DNA from: Thalassovita sp. | GTDB taxonomy: Bacteria; Pseudomonadota; Alphaproteobacteria; Rhodobacterales; Rhodobacteraceae | DNA: 64,000 bases | NCBI GenBank assembly: GCA_029212905.1 | Contig: JARGPB010000008.1 | Span: 62,001 to 126,000 of the forward strand | Direction of reading: 5' to 3' | Translations under genes and position numbers: made by a program | The notes under the pieces: generated by a model | What the model was told of the DNA's origin: nothing | The model's input: only the letters and a program-made list of their open reading frames with translations | Databases searched by the model: none | In this document: piece by piece, positions 34,926 to 42,767 of the stretch | Numbering within the stretch: position 1 is the stretch's first letter | Layout of the letters: every line of letters starts with the position of its first letter

Positions 34926-36938
34926 TTATGCAGCCAGACCGCGCCCTTTTAGCAAGGCCTCGACGCCGGGCATCCGGCCACGGAATTCCCGGTACAGCTG
35001 CTCGGCATCTTTCGAGCCGCCAGTGGACAGGATATGGGCCTCAAGCGCCCGCGCGGTATCCGGGTCGAAAGCATCTCCAGCGTCCTCAAACGCTTCGAAC
35101 GCGTCGGCATCCATGACCTCGGACCACATGTAACTGTAGTAGCCACTGGAATAGCCGTCCCCCGCGAACACATGCGCGAAATGCGGTGTGGCGTGGCGCA
35201 TGGCGATCTGCTTGGGCATCCCAAGTGCGTTCAGAACCTCGGCCTGTGTCGCCATCGGGTCTGTCGGGACGTCACCCTGATGAAACGCCAGATCAACCAA
35301 GGCCGAGGCAACATATTCCACGGTCTGGAACCCCTGATCGAAATTCGCCGCCCCCAGAACTTTGTTCAGCATCTCGGCAGGCATGGGGGCGCCGGTTTCG
35401 GCATGGGTGGCAAAGTCAGCCAGGACCTCGGGGACCTCCAGCCAGTGTTCGAACAGTTGACTTGGAAGTTCCACAAAGTCGCGCGCCACCGACGTGCCCG
35501 AAATGCTCTCATATGTCACGTTCGACAGCATCTGGTGCAGCGCATGGCCGAATTCGTGGAACAAGGTTCGCGCGTCGTCATAGGACAACAATGCTGGCGC
35601 CCCCTTGGCAAAGTTGCACACGTTGATCACGATAGGCGACTGCTGTTTCGGAAATTTCGCCTGGGCGCGCATCGCCGAGCACCACGCCCCGGACCGCTTA
35701 GACCCGCGCGCGAAATAGTCCCCGACAAAGACAGCCACATGCTGGCCGTCGCGCGTAACCTCCCAAGCGCGGCAATCGGGGTGGTACAGTGGCACGTCCA
35801 GTCGTTTGAATTGCAACCCGAACAGCCGGGTCGCGCAAGCAAATGAAGCGTCGATCATGCGATCCAATTGCAGATATGGTTTCAGCGCAGCCTCGTCCAA
35901 ATCGTGCTCTTCTTTGCGACGGCGCGCCGCGTAATAGTGCCAGTCCCAGGCCTCTAAATCGCCGTTGATCCCGTCGCTGTGCATCATTTTCTCTAGGATT
36001 TTCGCGTCGGCCTCGGCGCGTGTTTTCGCGGAGGCCCACACCGATTGCAACAGGGTTTCGACGCGCTCGGGCGTCTTGGCCATTTCAGTTTCCAGCTTGT
36101 AGGCCGCAAAGCTGGGGTAGCCCAACAATTTGGCCCGTTCGCCGCGCAGCTGAAGGATTTCAGCCGCCAAAGCTCGGTTATCTGTGGCGCCGCCGTTCGC
36201 CCCCCGTGCAATGAACGCCTGATAGGCCTTTTCGCGCAGGTCGCGGCGCGTTGAAAACTGCAAGAACGGCGTGATGATCGAACGCGACAGCGTAACCACC
36301 GGACCATCGACCTGTTTTTCCTCGGCCGCTGCGCGCATTGCGCTGATCACGAAATCAGGCAGCCCCTCTAAATCGTCCTCGGTCAGCTCTAGGAACCAGC
36401 TGCGCTCATCCGCCAGAAGGTTTTGCGTGAATTGCGTGCCCAGCGTTGCCAAACGACCTTTGATCTCGGCCATGCGCGCGTCTTCGGCCCCTTCCAGTGC
36501 CGCCCCCGCACGGACAAAGCCGCGATGCGTCAGCATAAGCACGCGATGTTGTTCTTCGGACAGATCCAAGTAATCCTTGCGCGTCCAAAGATCCGCGATC
36601 CGCGCAAACAGCAGTTTGTTCGATGAAATCTCCGCGCCGTGCGCGGCCAATTTCGGAGAAAATTCAGTCTGCAAGGCCTCTCGCTGTGGCGTGCTATCTG
36701 CACCCGCAACGGTATAAAACACCGACAACACCTTATCCAATGCAGCGCCTGCGGCCTCCATGGCCTCGATCGTATTGGCAAATGTCGGCGCGTGCGGGTT
36801 TCCGGCAATCGCCGCAATCTCAGTCTTGTGCTGCGTCAGCGCCTCGGCGAAAGCAGGCGCGAAATCCTCGTCTTTGATCCGATCAAACGGCGCCAGTTCA
36901 AACGGCGTTTCCCATGCAGACAATAGCGGGTTGGTCAT
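34926..36938 (-). CDS. M3 family oligopeptidase (oligopeptidase A / Dcp type)
   Basis: A 670-residue zinc metallopeptidase of family M3A. Seen: the HEXXH motif in LFHEFGHALHQML (His461, Glu462, His465), the downstream helix SISGTSVARDFVELPSQL-like region (YESISGTSVARDFVELPSQ) with the third ligand Glu, and the C-terminal GDGYSSGYYSYMWSEVMD that shapes the substrate site. Known members degrade small peptides in the cytoplasm, including cleaved signal peptides (OpdA) or dipeptides from C-termini (Dcp). The type cannot be settled from sequence, though the HALH segment and length fit OpdA/Dcp equally. No signal peptide is visible. Convergent with the phosphomannomutase gene. Confidence 0.9.
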   Translation of the reverse strand: MTNPLLSAWETPFELAPFDRIKDEDFAPAFAEALTQHKTEIAAIAGNPHAPTFANTIEAMEAAGAALDKVLSVFYTVAGADSTPQREALQTEFSPKLAAHGAEISSNKLLFARIADLWTRKDYLDLSEEQHRVLMLTHRGFVRAGAALEGAEDARMAEIKGRLATLGTQFTQNLLADERSWFLELTEDDLEGLPDFVISAMRAAAEEKQVDGPVVTLSRSIITPFLQFSTRRDLREKAYQAFIARGANGGATDNRALAAEILQLRGERAKLLGYPSFAAYKLETEMAKTPERVETLLQSVWASAKTRAEADAKILEKMMHSDGINGDLEAWDWHYYAARRRKEEHDLDEAALKPYLQLDRMIDASFACATRLFGLQFKRLDVPLYHPDCRAWEVTRDGQHVAVFVGDYFARGSKRSGAWCSAMRAQAKFPKQQSPIVINVCNFAKGAPALLSYDDARTLFHEFGHALHQMLSNVTYESISGTSVARDFVELPSQLFEHWLEVPEVLADFATHAETGAPMPAEMLNKVLGAANFDQGFQTVEYVASALVDLAFHQGDVPTDPMATQAEVLNALGMPKQIAMRHATPHFAHVFAGDGYSSGYYSYMWSEVMDADAFEAFEDAGDAFDPDTARALEAHILSTGGSKDAEQLYREFRGRMPGVEALLKGRGLAA

Positions 36939-36994
36939 GAAATTTCTCCTTCACAGGAAGAGGTAAGAATGGGGGCGGGCGGCGTCCAGTGGGC

Positions 36995-38035
36995 TCAGGG
37001 TTTTTCGCCGCAAATCGGGCAATCCGAACGCGTCTTCAACGTGATTTTGCGTGTTTCGCCCCAAAGCGCGTCATAGATCAACATGGCACCGCGCAAAGGC
37101 GCGCCAGCCTCTGTGATCAGCTTGATCGCCTCGACCGCCATCATCGTGCCGATCACGCCGGGCAACGGCCCGATCACCCCTGCCTCGGCGCAGGAGGGCG
37201 CCAATCCCGATGCCGGAGCTTTGGGGAAAATGCACTGATAACACGGGGCCCCATTGGCAGGATCGAAAACGCTGATCTGCCCCTCCCATTGGGACAAAGC
37301 ACCGGAAATCAACGGCACACCCTGTTTGACCGCCGCAGCATTCACCAGATAGCGCGTGTCGAAATTATCTGTCCCGTCCAGAATCAGATCAAACTCAGCA
37401 AACAGCCCCTGGGCCAATTCCGATGTGAGGCGTCGATTGAACGGGCGTACCGTGACAAACGGATTTTGGGCCTCCATCGATTTCTGAGCCGAAAAAACCT
37501 TGGGCATTCCAATCGCTGCATCAGGATGGATCACCTGCCGTTGAAGATTCGAGTTATCCACGACGTCATCGTCGATCACCCCGATAGTCCCCACACCTGC
37601 CGCCGCCAGATACAAAAGCGCAGGCGATCCCAGCCCGCCAGCGCCGATCACCAAAACCTTGGCACTCTTCAGGCGCTTTTGCCCTTTGCCGCCAATCTCA
37701 CGTAGCACGATGTGCCGAGCATATCGGTTCAGTTCAGTGTCGGTAAAACTCGCTTGAGGCATCTCCTTTGGCTGGGCTGGCGTTGCACGCGCGCGCAGCC
37801 AGCGCAGACCGGACCGATAGATCAACACCAGTATCGCCCCGCCCCCCAGTAGCAACCAAGGTGCGACGCTGCCCCCGGTCCCGCCCCGCAGCGGATGCCC
37901 ATCCGGCAGCGTCAGATGCAATAACACAACCGCCAGCCACAGCACCCCCACCATCACCAAGCGCACCCGCGTCGGCACCTTCATGGCCATACCAATCCCC
38001 CAAAGGACCGCCGCCAAAATCAGGACCACGCCCAT
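36995..38035 (-). CDS. membrane-anchored HesA/MoeB/ThiF family adenylyltransferase
   Basis: A 346-residue protein. Residues 1-80 hold about three membrane segments (MGVVLILAAVLWGIGMAM, VMVGVLWLAVVLLHLTL and APWLLLGGGAILVLIY), then a cytoplasmic MoeB/ThiF-type domain: ELNRYARHIVLREIGGKGQ, the ATP loop VLVIGAGGLGSPALLYLAAAG, DLILDGTDNFDTRYLVN and zinc-binding Cys pairs CYQC and CPIC. MoeB activates the MoaD C-terminus for molybdopterin synthesis; ThiF does the same for ThiS. The membrane part is unusual for E. coli MoeB but is seen in roseobacter relatives. The ATGA overlap with dut (38035) indicates co-translation. Confidence 0.82.
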   Translation of the reverse strand: MGVVLILAAVLWGIGMAMKVPTRVRLVMVGVLWLAVVLLHLTLPDGHPLRGGTGGSVAPWLLLGGGAILVLIYRSGLRWLRARATPAQPKEMPQASFTDTELNRYARHIVLREIGGKGQKRLKSAKVLVIGAGGLGSPALLYLAAAGVGTIGVIDDDVVDNSNLQRQVIHPDAAIGMPKVFSAQKSMEAQNPFVTVRPFNRRLTSELAQGLFAEFDLILDGTDNFDTRYLVNAAAVKQGVPLISGALSQWEGQISVFDPANGAPCYQCIFPKAPASGLAPSCAEAGVIGPLPGVIGTMMAVEAIKLITEAGAPLRGAMLIYDALWGETRKITLKTRSDCPICGEKP

Positions 38036-38499
38036 CAGCCGCGCCCAGTCGAGCCGAAGCCCCCTTCACCGCGTGCCGTCTGGGACAGGTCGTCGGCAAT
38101 CTGGAAACGCGCCTGCACAACAGGGGCTACCACCATTTGCGCGACCCGATCCCCATGCTGGATATGAAAAGACTCGTCCCCGGCGTTCATCACGATCACC
38201 CCCAATGGGCCCCGATAGTCGCTATCAATCGTGCCAGGCGCATTCGGCAAGGTAATCCCATGCTTCAATGCAAGGCCCGAGCGTGGACGAATTTGCACCT
38301 CAAACCCCACAGGTATTGCCAATCGCACTCCCGTAGGGATCAACGCCCGCGCACCCGGTTGCAAAGTCATGCCTTCTGTGCGCTGCGCGACAGGAAAATT
38401 CGCTCGCAAATCCGCGCCAGCCGCGCCCGGCGTCTCATAGGCAGGCAAAGCCAACGCCTGATCCGCCTCTTCAGTCCACACCAGCGCGACAGTCACCAT
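38035..38499 (-). CDS. dut: dUTP diphosphatase
   Basis: A 154-residue trimeric dUTPase, hydrolysing dUTP to dUMP plus pyrophosphate so uracil is kept out of DNA. Seen: motif 1 PGAAGADLRA, motif 2 PRSGLALKHGIT, motif 3 GTIDSDYRGPLGVIVMN, motif 4 GDRVAQMVV and the C-terminal motif 5 GEGGFGSTGRG. All five conserved motifs are complete. It lies 54 bp after coaBC and overlaps the MoeB-like gene by ATGA, so coaBC-dut-moeB forms one operon. Copy C of the short dispersed motif lies in the coaBC-dut gap. Confidence 0.96.
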   Translation of the reverse strand: MVTVALVWTEEADQALALPAYETPGAAGADLRANFPVAQRTEGMTLQPGARALIPTGVRLAIPVGFEVQIRPRSGLALKHGITLPNAPGTIDSDYRGPLGVIVMNAGDESFHIQHGDRVAQMVVAPVVQARFQIADDLSQTARGEGGFGSTGRG

Positions 38500-38514
38500 G
38501 TTCCAGCCTTCCTA

Positions 38515-38535
38515 TTCATCTTGCTCGAAATACTC
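38515..38535. repeat. short dispersed intergenic motif, copy C
   Basis: Read on the reverse strand this copy is GCCTCCGGCGGGAGTATTTC followed by GAGCAAGATGAA, in the coaBC-dut gap. It includes a small hairpin CTCC/GGAG before the T-rich part. This is the longest of the three copies. Confidence 0.7.
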
Positions 38536-38553
38536 CCGCCGGAGGCATACGAC

Positions 38554-39750
38554 CTAGCGGCTCAACGCGTCAGAGATCCGTTGCGCCAACCTCTTGGCCA
38601 CTTGATCCTTGCTCATCTTTGGCCAGTCTTCGACGCCATTCTCACTAAGGATATGGACCGTGTTTTCTGCGCCGCCAAAGGTGCCGGTTTCAGGCGATAC
38701 GTCATTCGCCACGATCCAGTCGCATCCTTTGCGTTGCCGCTTGGCCGTGGCATGCGCGATCACATTATCGGTTTCGGCAGCAAACCCCACGACCAACTCG
38801 GGCCGCCCATCCGTCATCTGGCTAACCGTCGCCAGAATATCCGGGTTCTCGGCAAAACTAAGCATCGGCAATTCATCATTTTTCTTTTTCATTTTCGAAC
38901 CCGCGACCTGTGCCACACGCCAATCCGCCACCGCCGCAGCGAATACAGCTCCGTCAGCAGGAAGCGCCGATTGCACCGCCTCCAACATCTGCTGGGCGGT
39001 TTCAATCTTGATCACCTGTACACCCAGGGGCGGAGCGACATCCGCCGGCCCGGTCACGAAAACGACGTCAGCACCCAATGCCGTCAAGGCCCGTGCGATC
39101 GCAGTACCCTGCGCCCCCGATGATCGGTTCGAGATATAGCGCACCGGATCGATCGGCTCTTGCGTCGGGCCAGAGGTCACGATGATCTTCTTGCCCTTCA
39201 AAGGACCGTCGACCAGTTGTGCTTCGGCAGCGGCGACGATTTCCAAAGGTTCAGACATCCGCCCCGGCCCGTATTCACCGCAGGCCATATCGCCTTCGTT
39301 CGGGCCAATCAGCACGATGCCATCCGCCTTCAGGGTTTCAAGGTTGCGCTGGGTCGCAGGGTGGTCCCACATCCGCACGTTCATTGCCGGAGCGATCATC
39401 ACCGGCGTATCCGTCGCCATCAACAAGGTCGAGGCCAGATCATTCGCCAGCCCCCCCGCCATCTTGGCCATCAAATCGGCCGTCGCAGGGGCAACAATCA
39501 CCAGATCAGCACTGCGGGACAGTTGGATGTGGCCCATTTCGGCTTCGTCTGTCAGATCAAACAGGTCAGTATGGACCTTCTGACCGGCGACGGCCGCCAC
39601 GCTGAGCGGGGCAACGAATTCGGTTGCCGCACGGGTTAGAACCGGCGTTACGCTGGCCCCCCTCTCTCGCAATCTGCGGATCAGATCGGGCGTTTTATAA
39701 GCAGCAATTCCGCCGCCAATGATCAACAGGATACGCTTGTTTGCCAGCAT
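38554..39750 (-). CDS. coaBC: bifunctional phosphopantothenoylcysteine decarboxylase / phosphopantothenate-cysteine ligase
   Basis: A 398-residue fusion that makes 4'-phosphopantetheine precursor in coenzyme A synthesis. N-terminal CoaC flavin decarboxylase (about 1-180): IIGGGIAAYKTPDLIRRL, the active-site His-containing region and ACGEYGPGRM with the reactive Cys. C-terminal CoaB ligase (about 190-398): SGPTQEPIDPVRYISNRSSG, GADVVFVTGP and the NDVSPETGTFGGAEN segment. CoA is needed by SucCD, SucAB and the ethylmalonyl-CoA pathway genes elsewhere in this window. It heads the coaBC-dut-moeB operon. All motifs are intact. Confidence 0.96.
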   Translation of the reverse strand: MLANKRILLIIGGGIAAYKTPDLIRRLRERGASVTPVLTRAATEFVAPLSVAAVAGQKVHTDLFDLTDEAEMGHIQLSRSADLVIVAPATADLMAKMAGGLANDLASTLLMATDTPVMIAPAMNVRMWDHPATQRNLETLKADGIVLIGPNEGDMACGEYGPGRMSEPLEIVAAAEAQLVDGPLKGKKIIVTSGPTQEPIDPVRYISNRSSGAQGTAIARALTALGADVVFVTGPADVAPPLGVQVIKIETAQQMLEAVQSALPADGAVFAAAVADWRVAQVAGSKMKKKNDELPMLSFAENPDILATVSQMTDGRPELVVGFAAETDNVIAHATAKRQRKGCDWIVANDVSPETGTFGGAENTVHILSENGVEDWPKMSKDQVAKRLAQRISDALSR

Positions 39751-39821
39751 CTCAGGCCCCTTGGGTCCAGTTCACGGATCGCGCCGACACTAGGCAGAAG
39801 CGACCAGAGTGACAAGTCCGG

Positions 39822-40616
39822 TTACTTGAACGCCTTGCAGGGGTCTTCGCGGGTGACGCTGGGCGCGGACAGCACCGCATCAAAGGACGGATCAGGACTG
39901 TCATCCTCTTCTGTCTGGCCCAGCGCAAACTGGCGCACCATGGGCTGTAGCAGCGCAACATAGCTCGGCGCTCCCCAATCGCGCCGCGCGTGACCATTTC
40001 CGGTAATCACCACGACGGGCCCGCCGGTCTGATCCAGCGCTTTCAATGCGGCCCTCGCCAAGACGGCATCGCGCAAACGTTGCAGATCGACCATGATCGG
40101 CAACATCACGTCCGGCAGAGCGTTGCAATGCGCCTGCATCTGCATCGCCTCGCGCGCGGTTTGTTGTTCCTCGGGCAGCGGATCTGAAAGACCATAGGCA
40201 TCAGAATCTGGACCGAACCACGTTGCAATTCCATCCTTCATTGCCTGGCGAGCGGCCTCGCGCGGAACCGCGGCCCCATAGATCTGGGCCTGTGGCGCAG
40301 CGGCAAAAACGGGATAATACAGGTCAAAATCAGGCCAGCCCGTGTCCCGCCAGCCTAGCACCCGTTCCAACGCAACCGTGTCCTGGCGGTTTTCATCTGT
40401 CACCCGTGAAGATTGCTCTTCGGTGAGCATTTCGAACACCAATGCGCGCGGACGTATCTGCGCCACATATTCGGTCTGCATGGCGTGGTGATGAGGGTTG
40501 TCATGCACCTCGCCCAGCAGAATGATCTGCGCGTCCTGCATCCCGTCCAGAACAGGCGCAGCACAAACTGACGTGCCCCCAAGAAAGGCCATCAACACAA
40601 GGGCAATAGGTCTCAT
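39822..40616 (-). CDS. ChaN family lipid- or haem-associated protein
   Basis: A 264-residue protein with an N-terminal signal (MRPIALVLMAFLGGTSVCAA), so exported. Seen: the ChaN motif LLGEVHDNPHHH, and a second half with VVVITGNGHARRDWG. ChaN of Campylobacter binds haem in pairs and is linked to iron uptake; the wider fold is shared with EreA/TraB-type proteins. No lipobox is clear (GGTSVC is a weak fit). The start overlaps the end of rpoH by 3 bp (ATGA), so it is translated with the sigma factor. A link to stress or haem handling is inference only. Confidence 0.75.
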   Translation of the reverse strand: MRPIALVLMAFLGGTSVCAAPVLDGMQDAQIILLGEVHDNPHHHAMQTEYVAQIRPRALVFEMLTEEQSSRVTDENRQDTVALERVLGWRDTGWPDFDLYYPVFAAAPQAQIYGAAVPREAARQAMKDGIATWFGPDSDAYGLSDPLPEEQQTAREAMQMQAHCNALPDVMLPIMVDLQRLRDAVLARAALKALDQTGGPVVVITGNGHARRDWGAPSYVALLQPMVRQFALGQTEEDDSPDPSFDAVLSAPSVTREDPCKAFK

Positions 40617-41491
40617 GAAAGCAGTTCGTGCACTTCATCCGATCGGGTTTCAAGCTGTTTACGCATCTTGGTGAAGGCTGCAGCCTCCAACTGTCGCACG
40701 CGTTCTTTGGATAGGTTCAGCTCGTTCCCAAGCGATTCCAGCGTGCGGGGTGGCTCGCGTAGTTTCCGTTCGCGGATGATAAATTGCTCTCGGTCATTCA
40801 ACGACCCGATGGCCTCTAGCAGCCAGGCCCGCAAAGCTTCGCGGTCGTGGCGTTCTTCGACAATCTCGGCGGACTGCGCGCCATCATCGACCAGCGTGTC
40901 GATCCATTCCCGCCCCTCATCCTCGGCCGATTGGGTCGCGTTCAACGAGAAATCAGAGCCGGACAGACGGCCCTCCATCATCTCAACGTCATGCAACGGC
41001 ACACCGATTTCGGTCGAGATTGTGCGGCGCATCTGGTGGCGGTCCAGCTCTTCGCCGCGCGCCATTGCTTCGCGTTCCAGCCGCGCCTGAACACGGCGTA
41101 AGTTAAAAAACAATGATTTTTGCGAAGAGGTGGAGCCGGTCCGCACCATCGACCAGTTCCGCATCACATAGTCCTGAATGCTGGCCTTGATCCACCACAC
41201 CGCATAAGTCGAAAACCTGACGCCGCGATCTGGATCGAATTTCTCGGCGGCTTTCATCAGGCCCAGGCTCGCCTCTTGGATCAGGTCATTCATCGGCGCG
41301 CCATAGCGTTTGTATTTCGACGCCATCGAGATCGCCAACCGCATATAGGCCGTGATCAATCTGTGTAACGCAGCCTCGTCCCGATCATCCCGCCAGGCGT
41401 AGGCCAACTGGCGTTCCGTTTCAGCGTCCAGCAATTCGGCCTTCATCGCCGCACGGGACAAGGTTCTGTCGTTAGGAAAATCGAGCGCCAT
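40613..41491 (-). CDS. rpoH: RNA polymerase sigma-32 factor, RpoHII type
   Basis: A 292-residue alternative sigma factor. Seen: region 2 with IQEASLGLMKAAEKFDPDRG and FSTYAVWWIKASIQDYVM, the RpoH box variant SSQKSLFFNLRR, and region 4 with LGNELNLSKERVRQLEAAAF. In Rhodobacter two RpoH proteins exist. The variant SLFFNLR box, in place of the KLFFNLR of RpoHI and E. coli, and the TGATCC promoter just upstream point to RpoHII, used in singlet-oxygen and general oxidative response. The start at 41491 (MALDFPNDRTL) is preceded by a GGAGG-like site; an upstream open frame is not credible. The chaN-like gene follows. Confidence 0.9.
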   Translation of the reverse strand: MALDFPNDRTLSRAAMKAELLDAETERQLAYAWRDDRDEAALHRLITAYMRLAISMASKYKRYGAPMNDLIQEASLGLMKAAEKFDPDRGVRFSTYAVWWIKASIQDYVMRNWSMVRTGSTSSQKSLFFNLRRVQARLEREAMARGEELDRHQMRRTISTEIGVPLHDVEMMEGRLSGSDFSLNATQSAEDEGREWIDTLVDDGAQSAEIVEERHDREALRAWLLEAIGSLNDREQFIIRERKLREPPRTLESLGNELNLSKERVRQLEAAAFTKMRKQLETRSDEVHELLS

Positions 41492-41548
41492 AACACATAC
41501 TCCAGACCGGAGGCACCACTTCAGCCCCTTTTTAATTAGGACGTGGAA

Positions 41549-41577
41549 TGCTACCCACGACAAGGCGATTTGGATCA
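41549..41577 (-). promoter_or_regulatory. candidate RpoE-type promoter of rpoHII
   Basis: On the reverse strand, TGATCC (41577-41572), 18 bases, then TAGCA (41553-41549), matching the RpoE pattern TGATCC-N18-TAAGA known from Rhodobacter sphaeroides in all but the last box. It is 58 bp before the rpoHII start and lies in front of cobU on the other strand. Confidence 0.7.
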
Positions 41578-41595
41578 CAAAAAGGTGTACACAAG

Positions 41596-42117
41596 ATGCT
41601 TGATAAGCTGACTTTGGTTCTTGGCGGGGCCGGATCAGGCAAATCCCTCTGGGCCGAAACACTGGTCAGCCAAGCGCGCCCGAACAGAATTTATCTTGCA
41701 ACAGCAAGGGTTTGGGATTCCGAAATGCGCGAAAAAGTAGACAGGCACCGCACCCAAAGAGGCGGCGACTGGACCACGATCGAGGCCCCTATAGATGTCT
41801 CTGAGGCTTTGGCCAGTGCAAAACCGGATCAGGCAGTCTTGCTGGATTGTGCGACCATGTGGCTCTCAAACCATCTATTGGAAGAGCACGACCTACAGGC
41901 CGAAACCGCGCGTTTTCTGACCGCCTTGACCGCGTGCCCCGCACCTGTCGTGGTGGTCTCGAACGAGGTTGGCATGTCCGTCGTCCCCGAAAACGCGCTG
42001 GCACGCAGGTTTCGCGACGCGCAGGGGCAGCTAAACCAAGACATCGCCGCGCAGGCGGGGCTGGTCGTGGCCGTCATGGCTGGCTTGCCGCTGGTGTTGA
42101 AGGGGACACTACAATGA
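41596..42117 (+). CDS. cobU: bifunctional adenosylcobinamide kinase / guanylyltransferase
   Basis: A 173-residue CobU/CobP. It phosphorylates adenosylcobinamide and transfers GMP, a late step in cobalamin synthesis. Seen: the P-loop VLGGAGSGKSLWAE near residues 8-21, IYLATARVWDSEMREKVDRH and LLDCATMWLSN. The start at 41596 is chosen with AAAGGTG before it; the frame opens 48 bp earlier. Its end overlaps the next gene, a phosphatase of the CobC type, by 4 bp. Both fit cobalamin assembly. It is divergent from rpoHII. Confidence 0.94.
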   Translation: MLDKLTLVLGGAGSGKSLWAETLVSQARPNRIYLATARVWDSEMREKVDRHRTQRGGDWTTIEAPIDVSEALASAKPDQAVLLDCATMWLSNHLLEEHDLQAETARFLTALTACPAPVVVVSNEVGMSVVPENALARRFRDAQGQLNQDIAAQAGLVVAVMAGLPLVLKGTLQ

Positions 42118-42686
42118 GCCGGTTTTTCTGGGTTCGGCACGGACCCACCCATGCCAAATCAATGGTCGGCTGGACGGATTTGCCCGCCGATCTGTCCGAC
42201 ACCGCACAATTGCAGCGGCTCCATGCTCATTTGCCGGACGATGCGTTGCTTATCTCGTCTGACCTATCGCGCGCGGTGCACACCGCCGATGCCATTGCCG
42301 GTTCGCGCCAACGGTTGCCACATGCCGCATCCCTGCGGGAAATCAATTTCGGGGCCTGGGAAATGCAGAGGTTCAACGAGATCGAAGATCAAGCCCTTGC
42401 CCGCGCCTTTTGGGAGCAACCCGGCCACACACGCCCCCCCGAAGGAGAGAGCTGGAACGAAGTCGCCCATCGGGTGAACACTACTGTGGACAGCTTGCGA
42501 CAGGCCCATCCGGGCCGCGACATCATCGCAGTCGCACATTTCGGCGTGATCCTGACTCAAGTGCAACGCGCGCTGGGTATTTCGGCTTATGACGTCTTCT
42601 CACATAAGATCGACAATCTCTCGGTTACGGAAATTTGCCTAACAGACAAGCAATGGACCGCCGCTGGCATCAATCATCTTCCGTGA
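42114..42686 (+). CDS. histidine phosphatase family protein (CobC/alpha-ribazole phosphatase-like)
   Basis: A 190-residue phosphoglycerate-mutase-like phosphatase. Seen: the catalytic RHG motif FFWVRHGPTH, SSDLSRAVHTADAI, REINFGAWE, and the second catalytic His in IIAVAHFGVIL. It overlaps cobU by ATGA, and its position makes alpha-ribazole-5'-phosphate phosphatase the natural role, but the family is broad, and other substrates cannot be excluded. No membrane or signal segment. Confidence 0.78.
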   Translation: MSRFFWVRHGPTHAKSMVGWTDLPADLSDTAQLQRLHAHLPDDALLISSDLSRAVHTADAIAGSRQRLPHAASLREINFGAWEMQRFNEIEDQALARAFWEQPGHTRPPEGESWNEVAHRVNTTVDSLRQAHPGRDIIAVAHFGVILTQVQRALGISAYDVFSHKIDNLSVTEICLTDKQWTAAGINHLP

Positions 42687-42767
42687 TGACACTCGCCACA
42701 ACAATTCACTTTTCTCAATGCAAGACAAACAGTTAGCCTGCTCCTATTGATCCAGAAAGGGAAAAGT

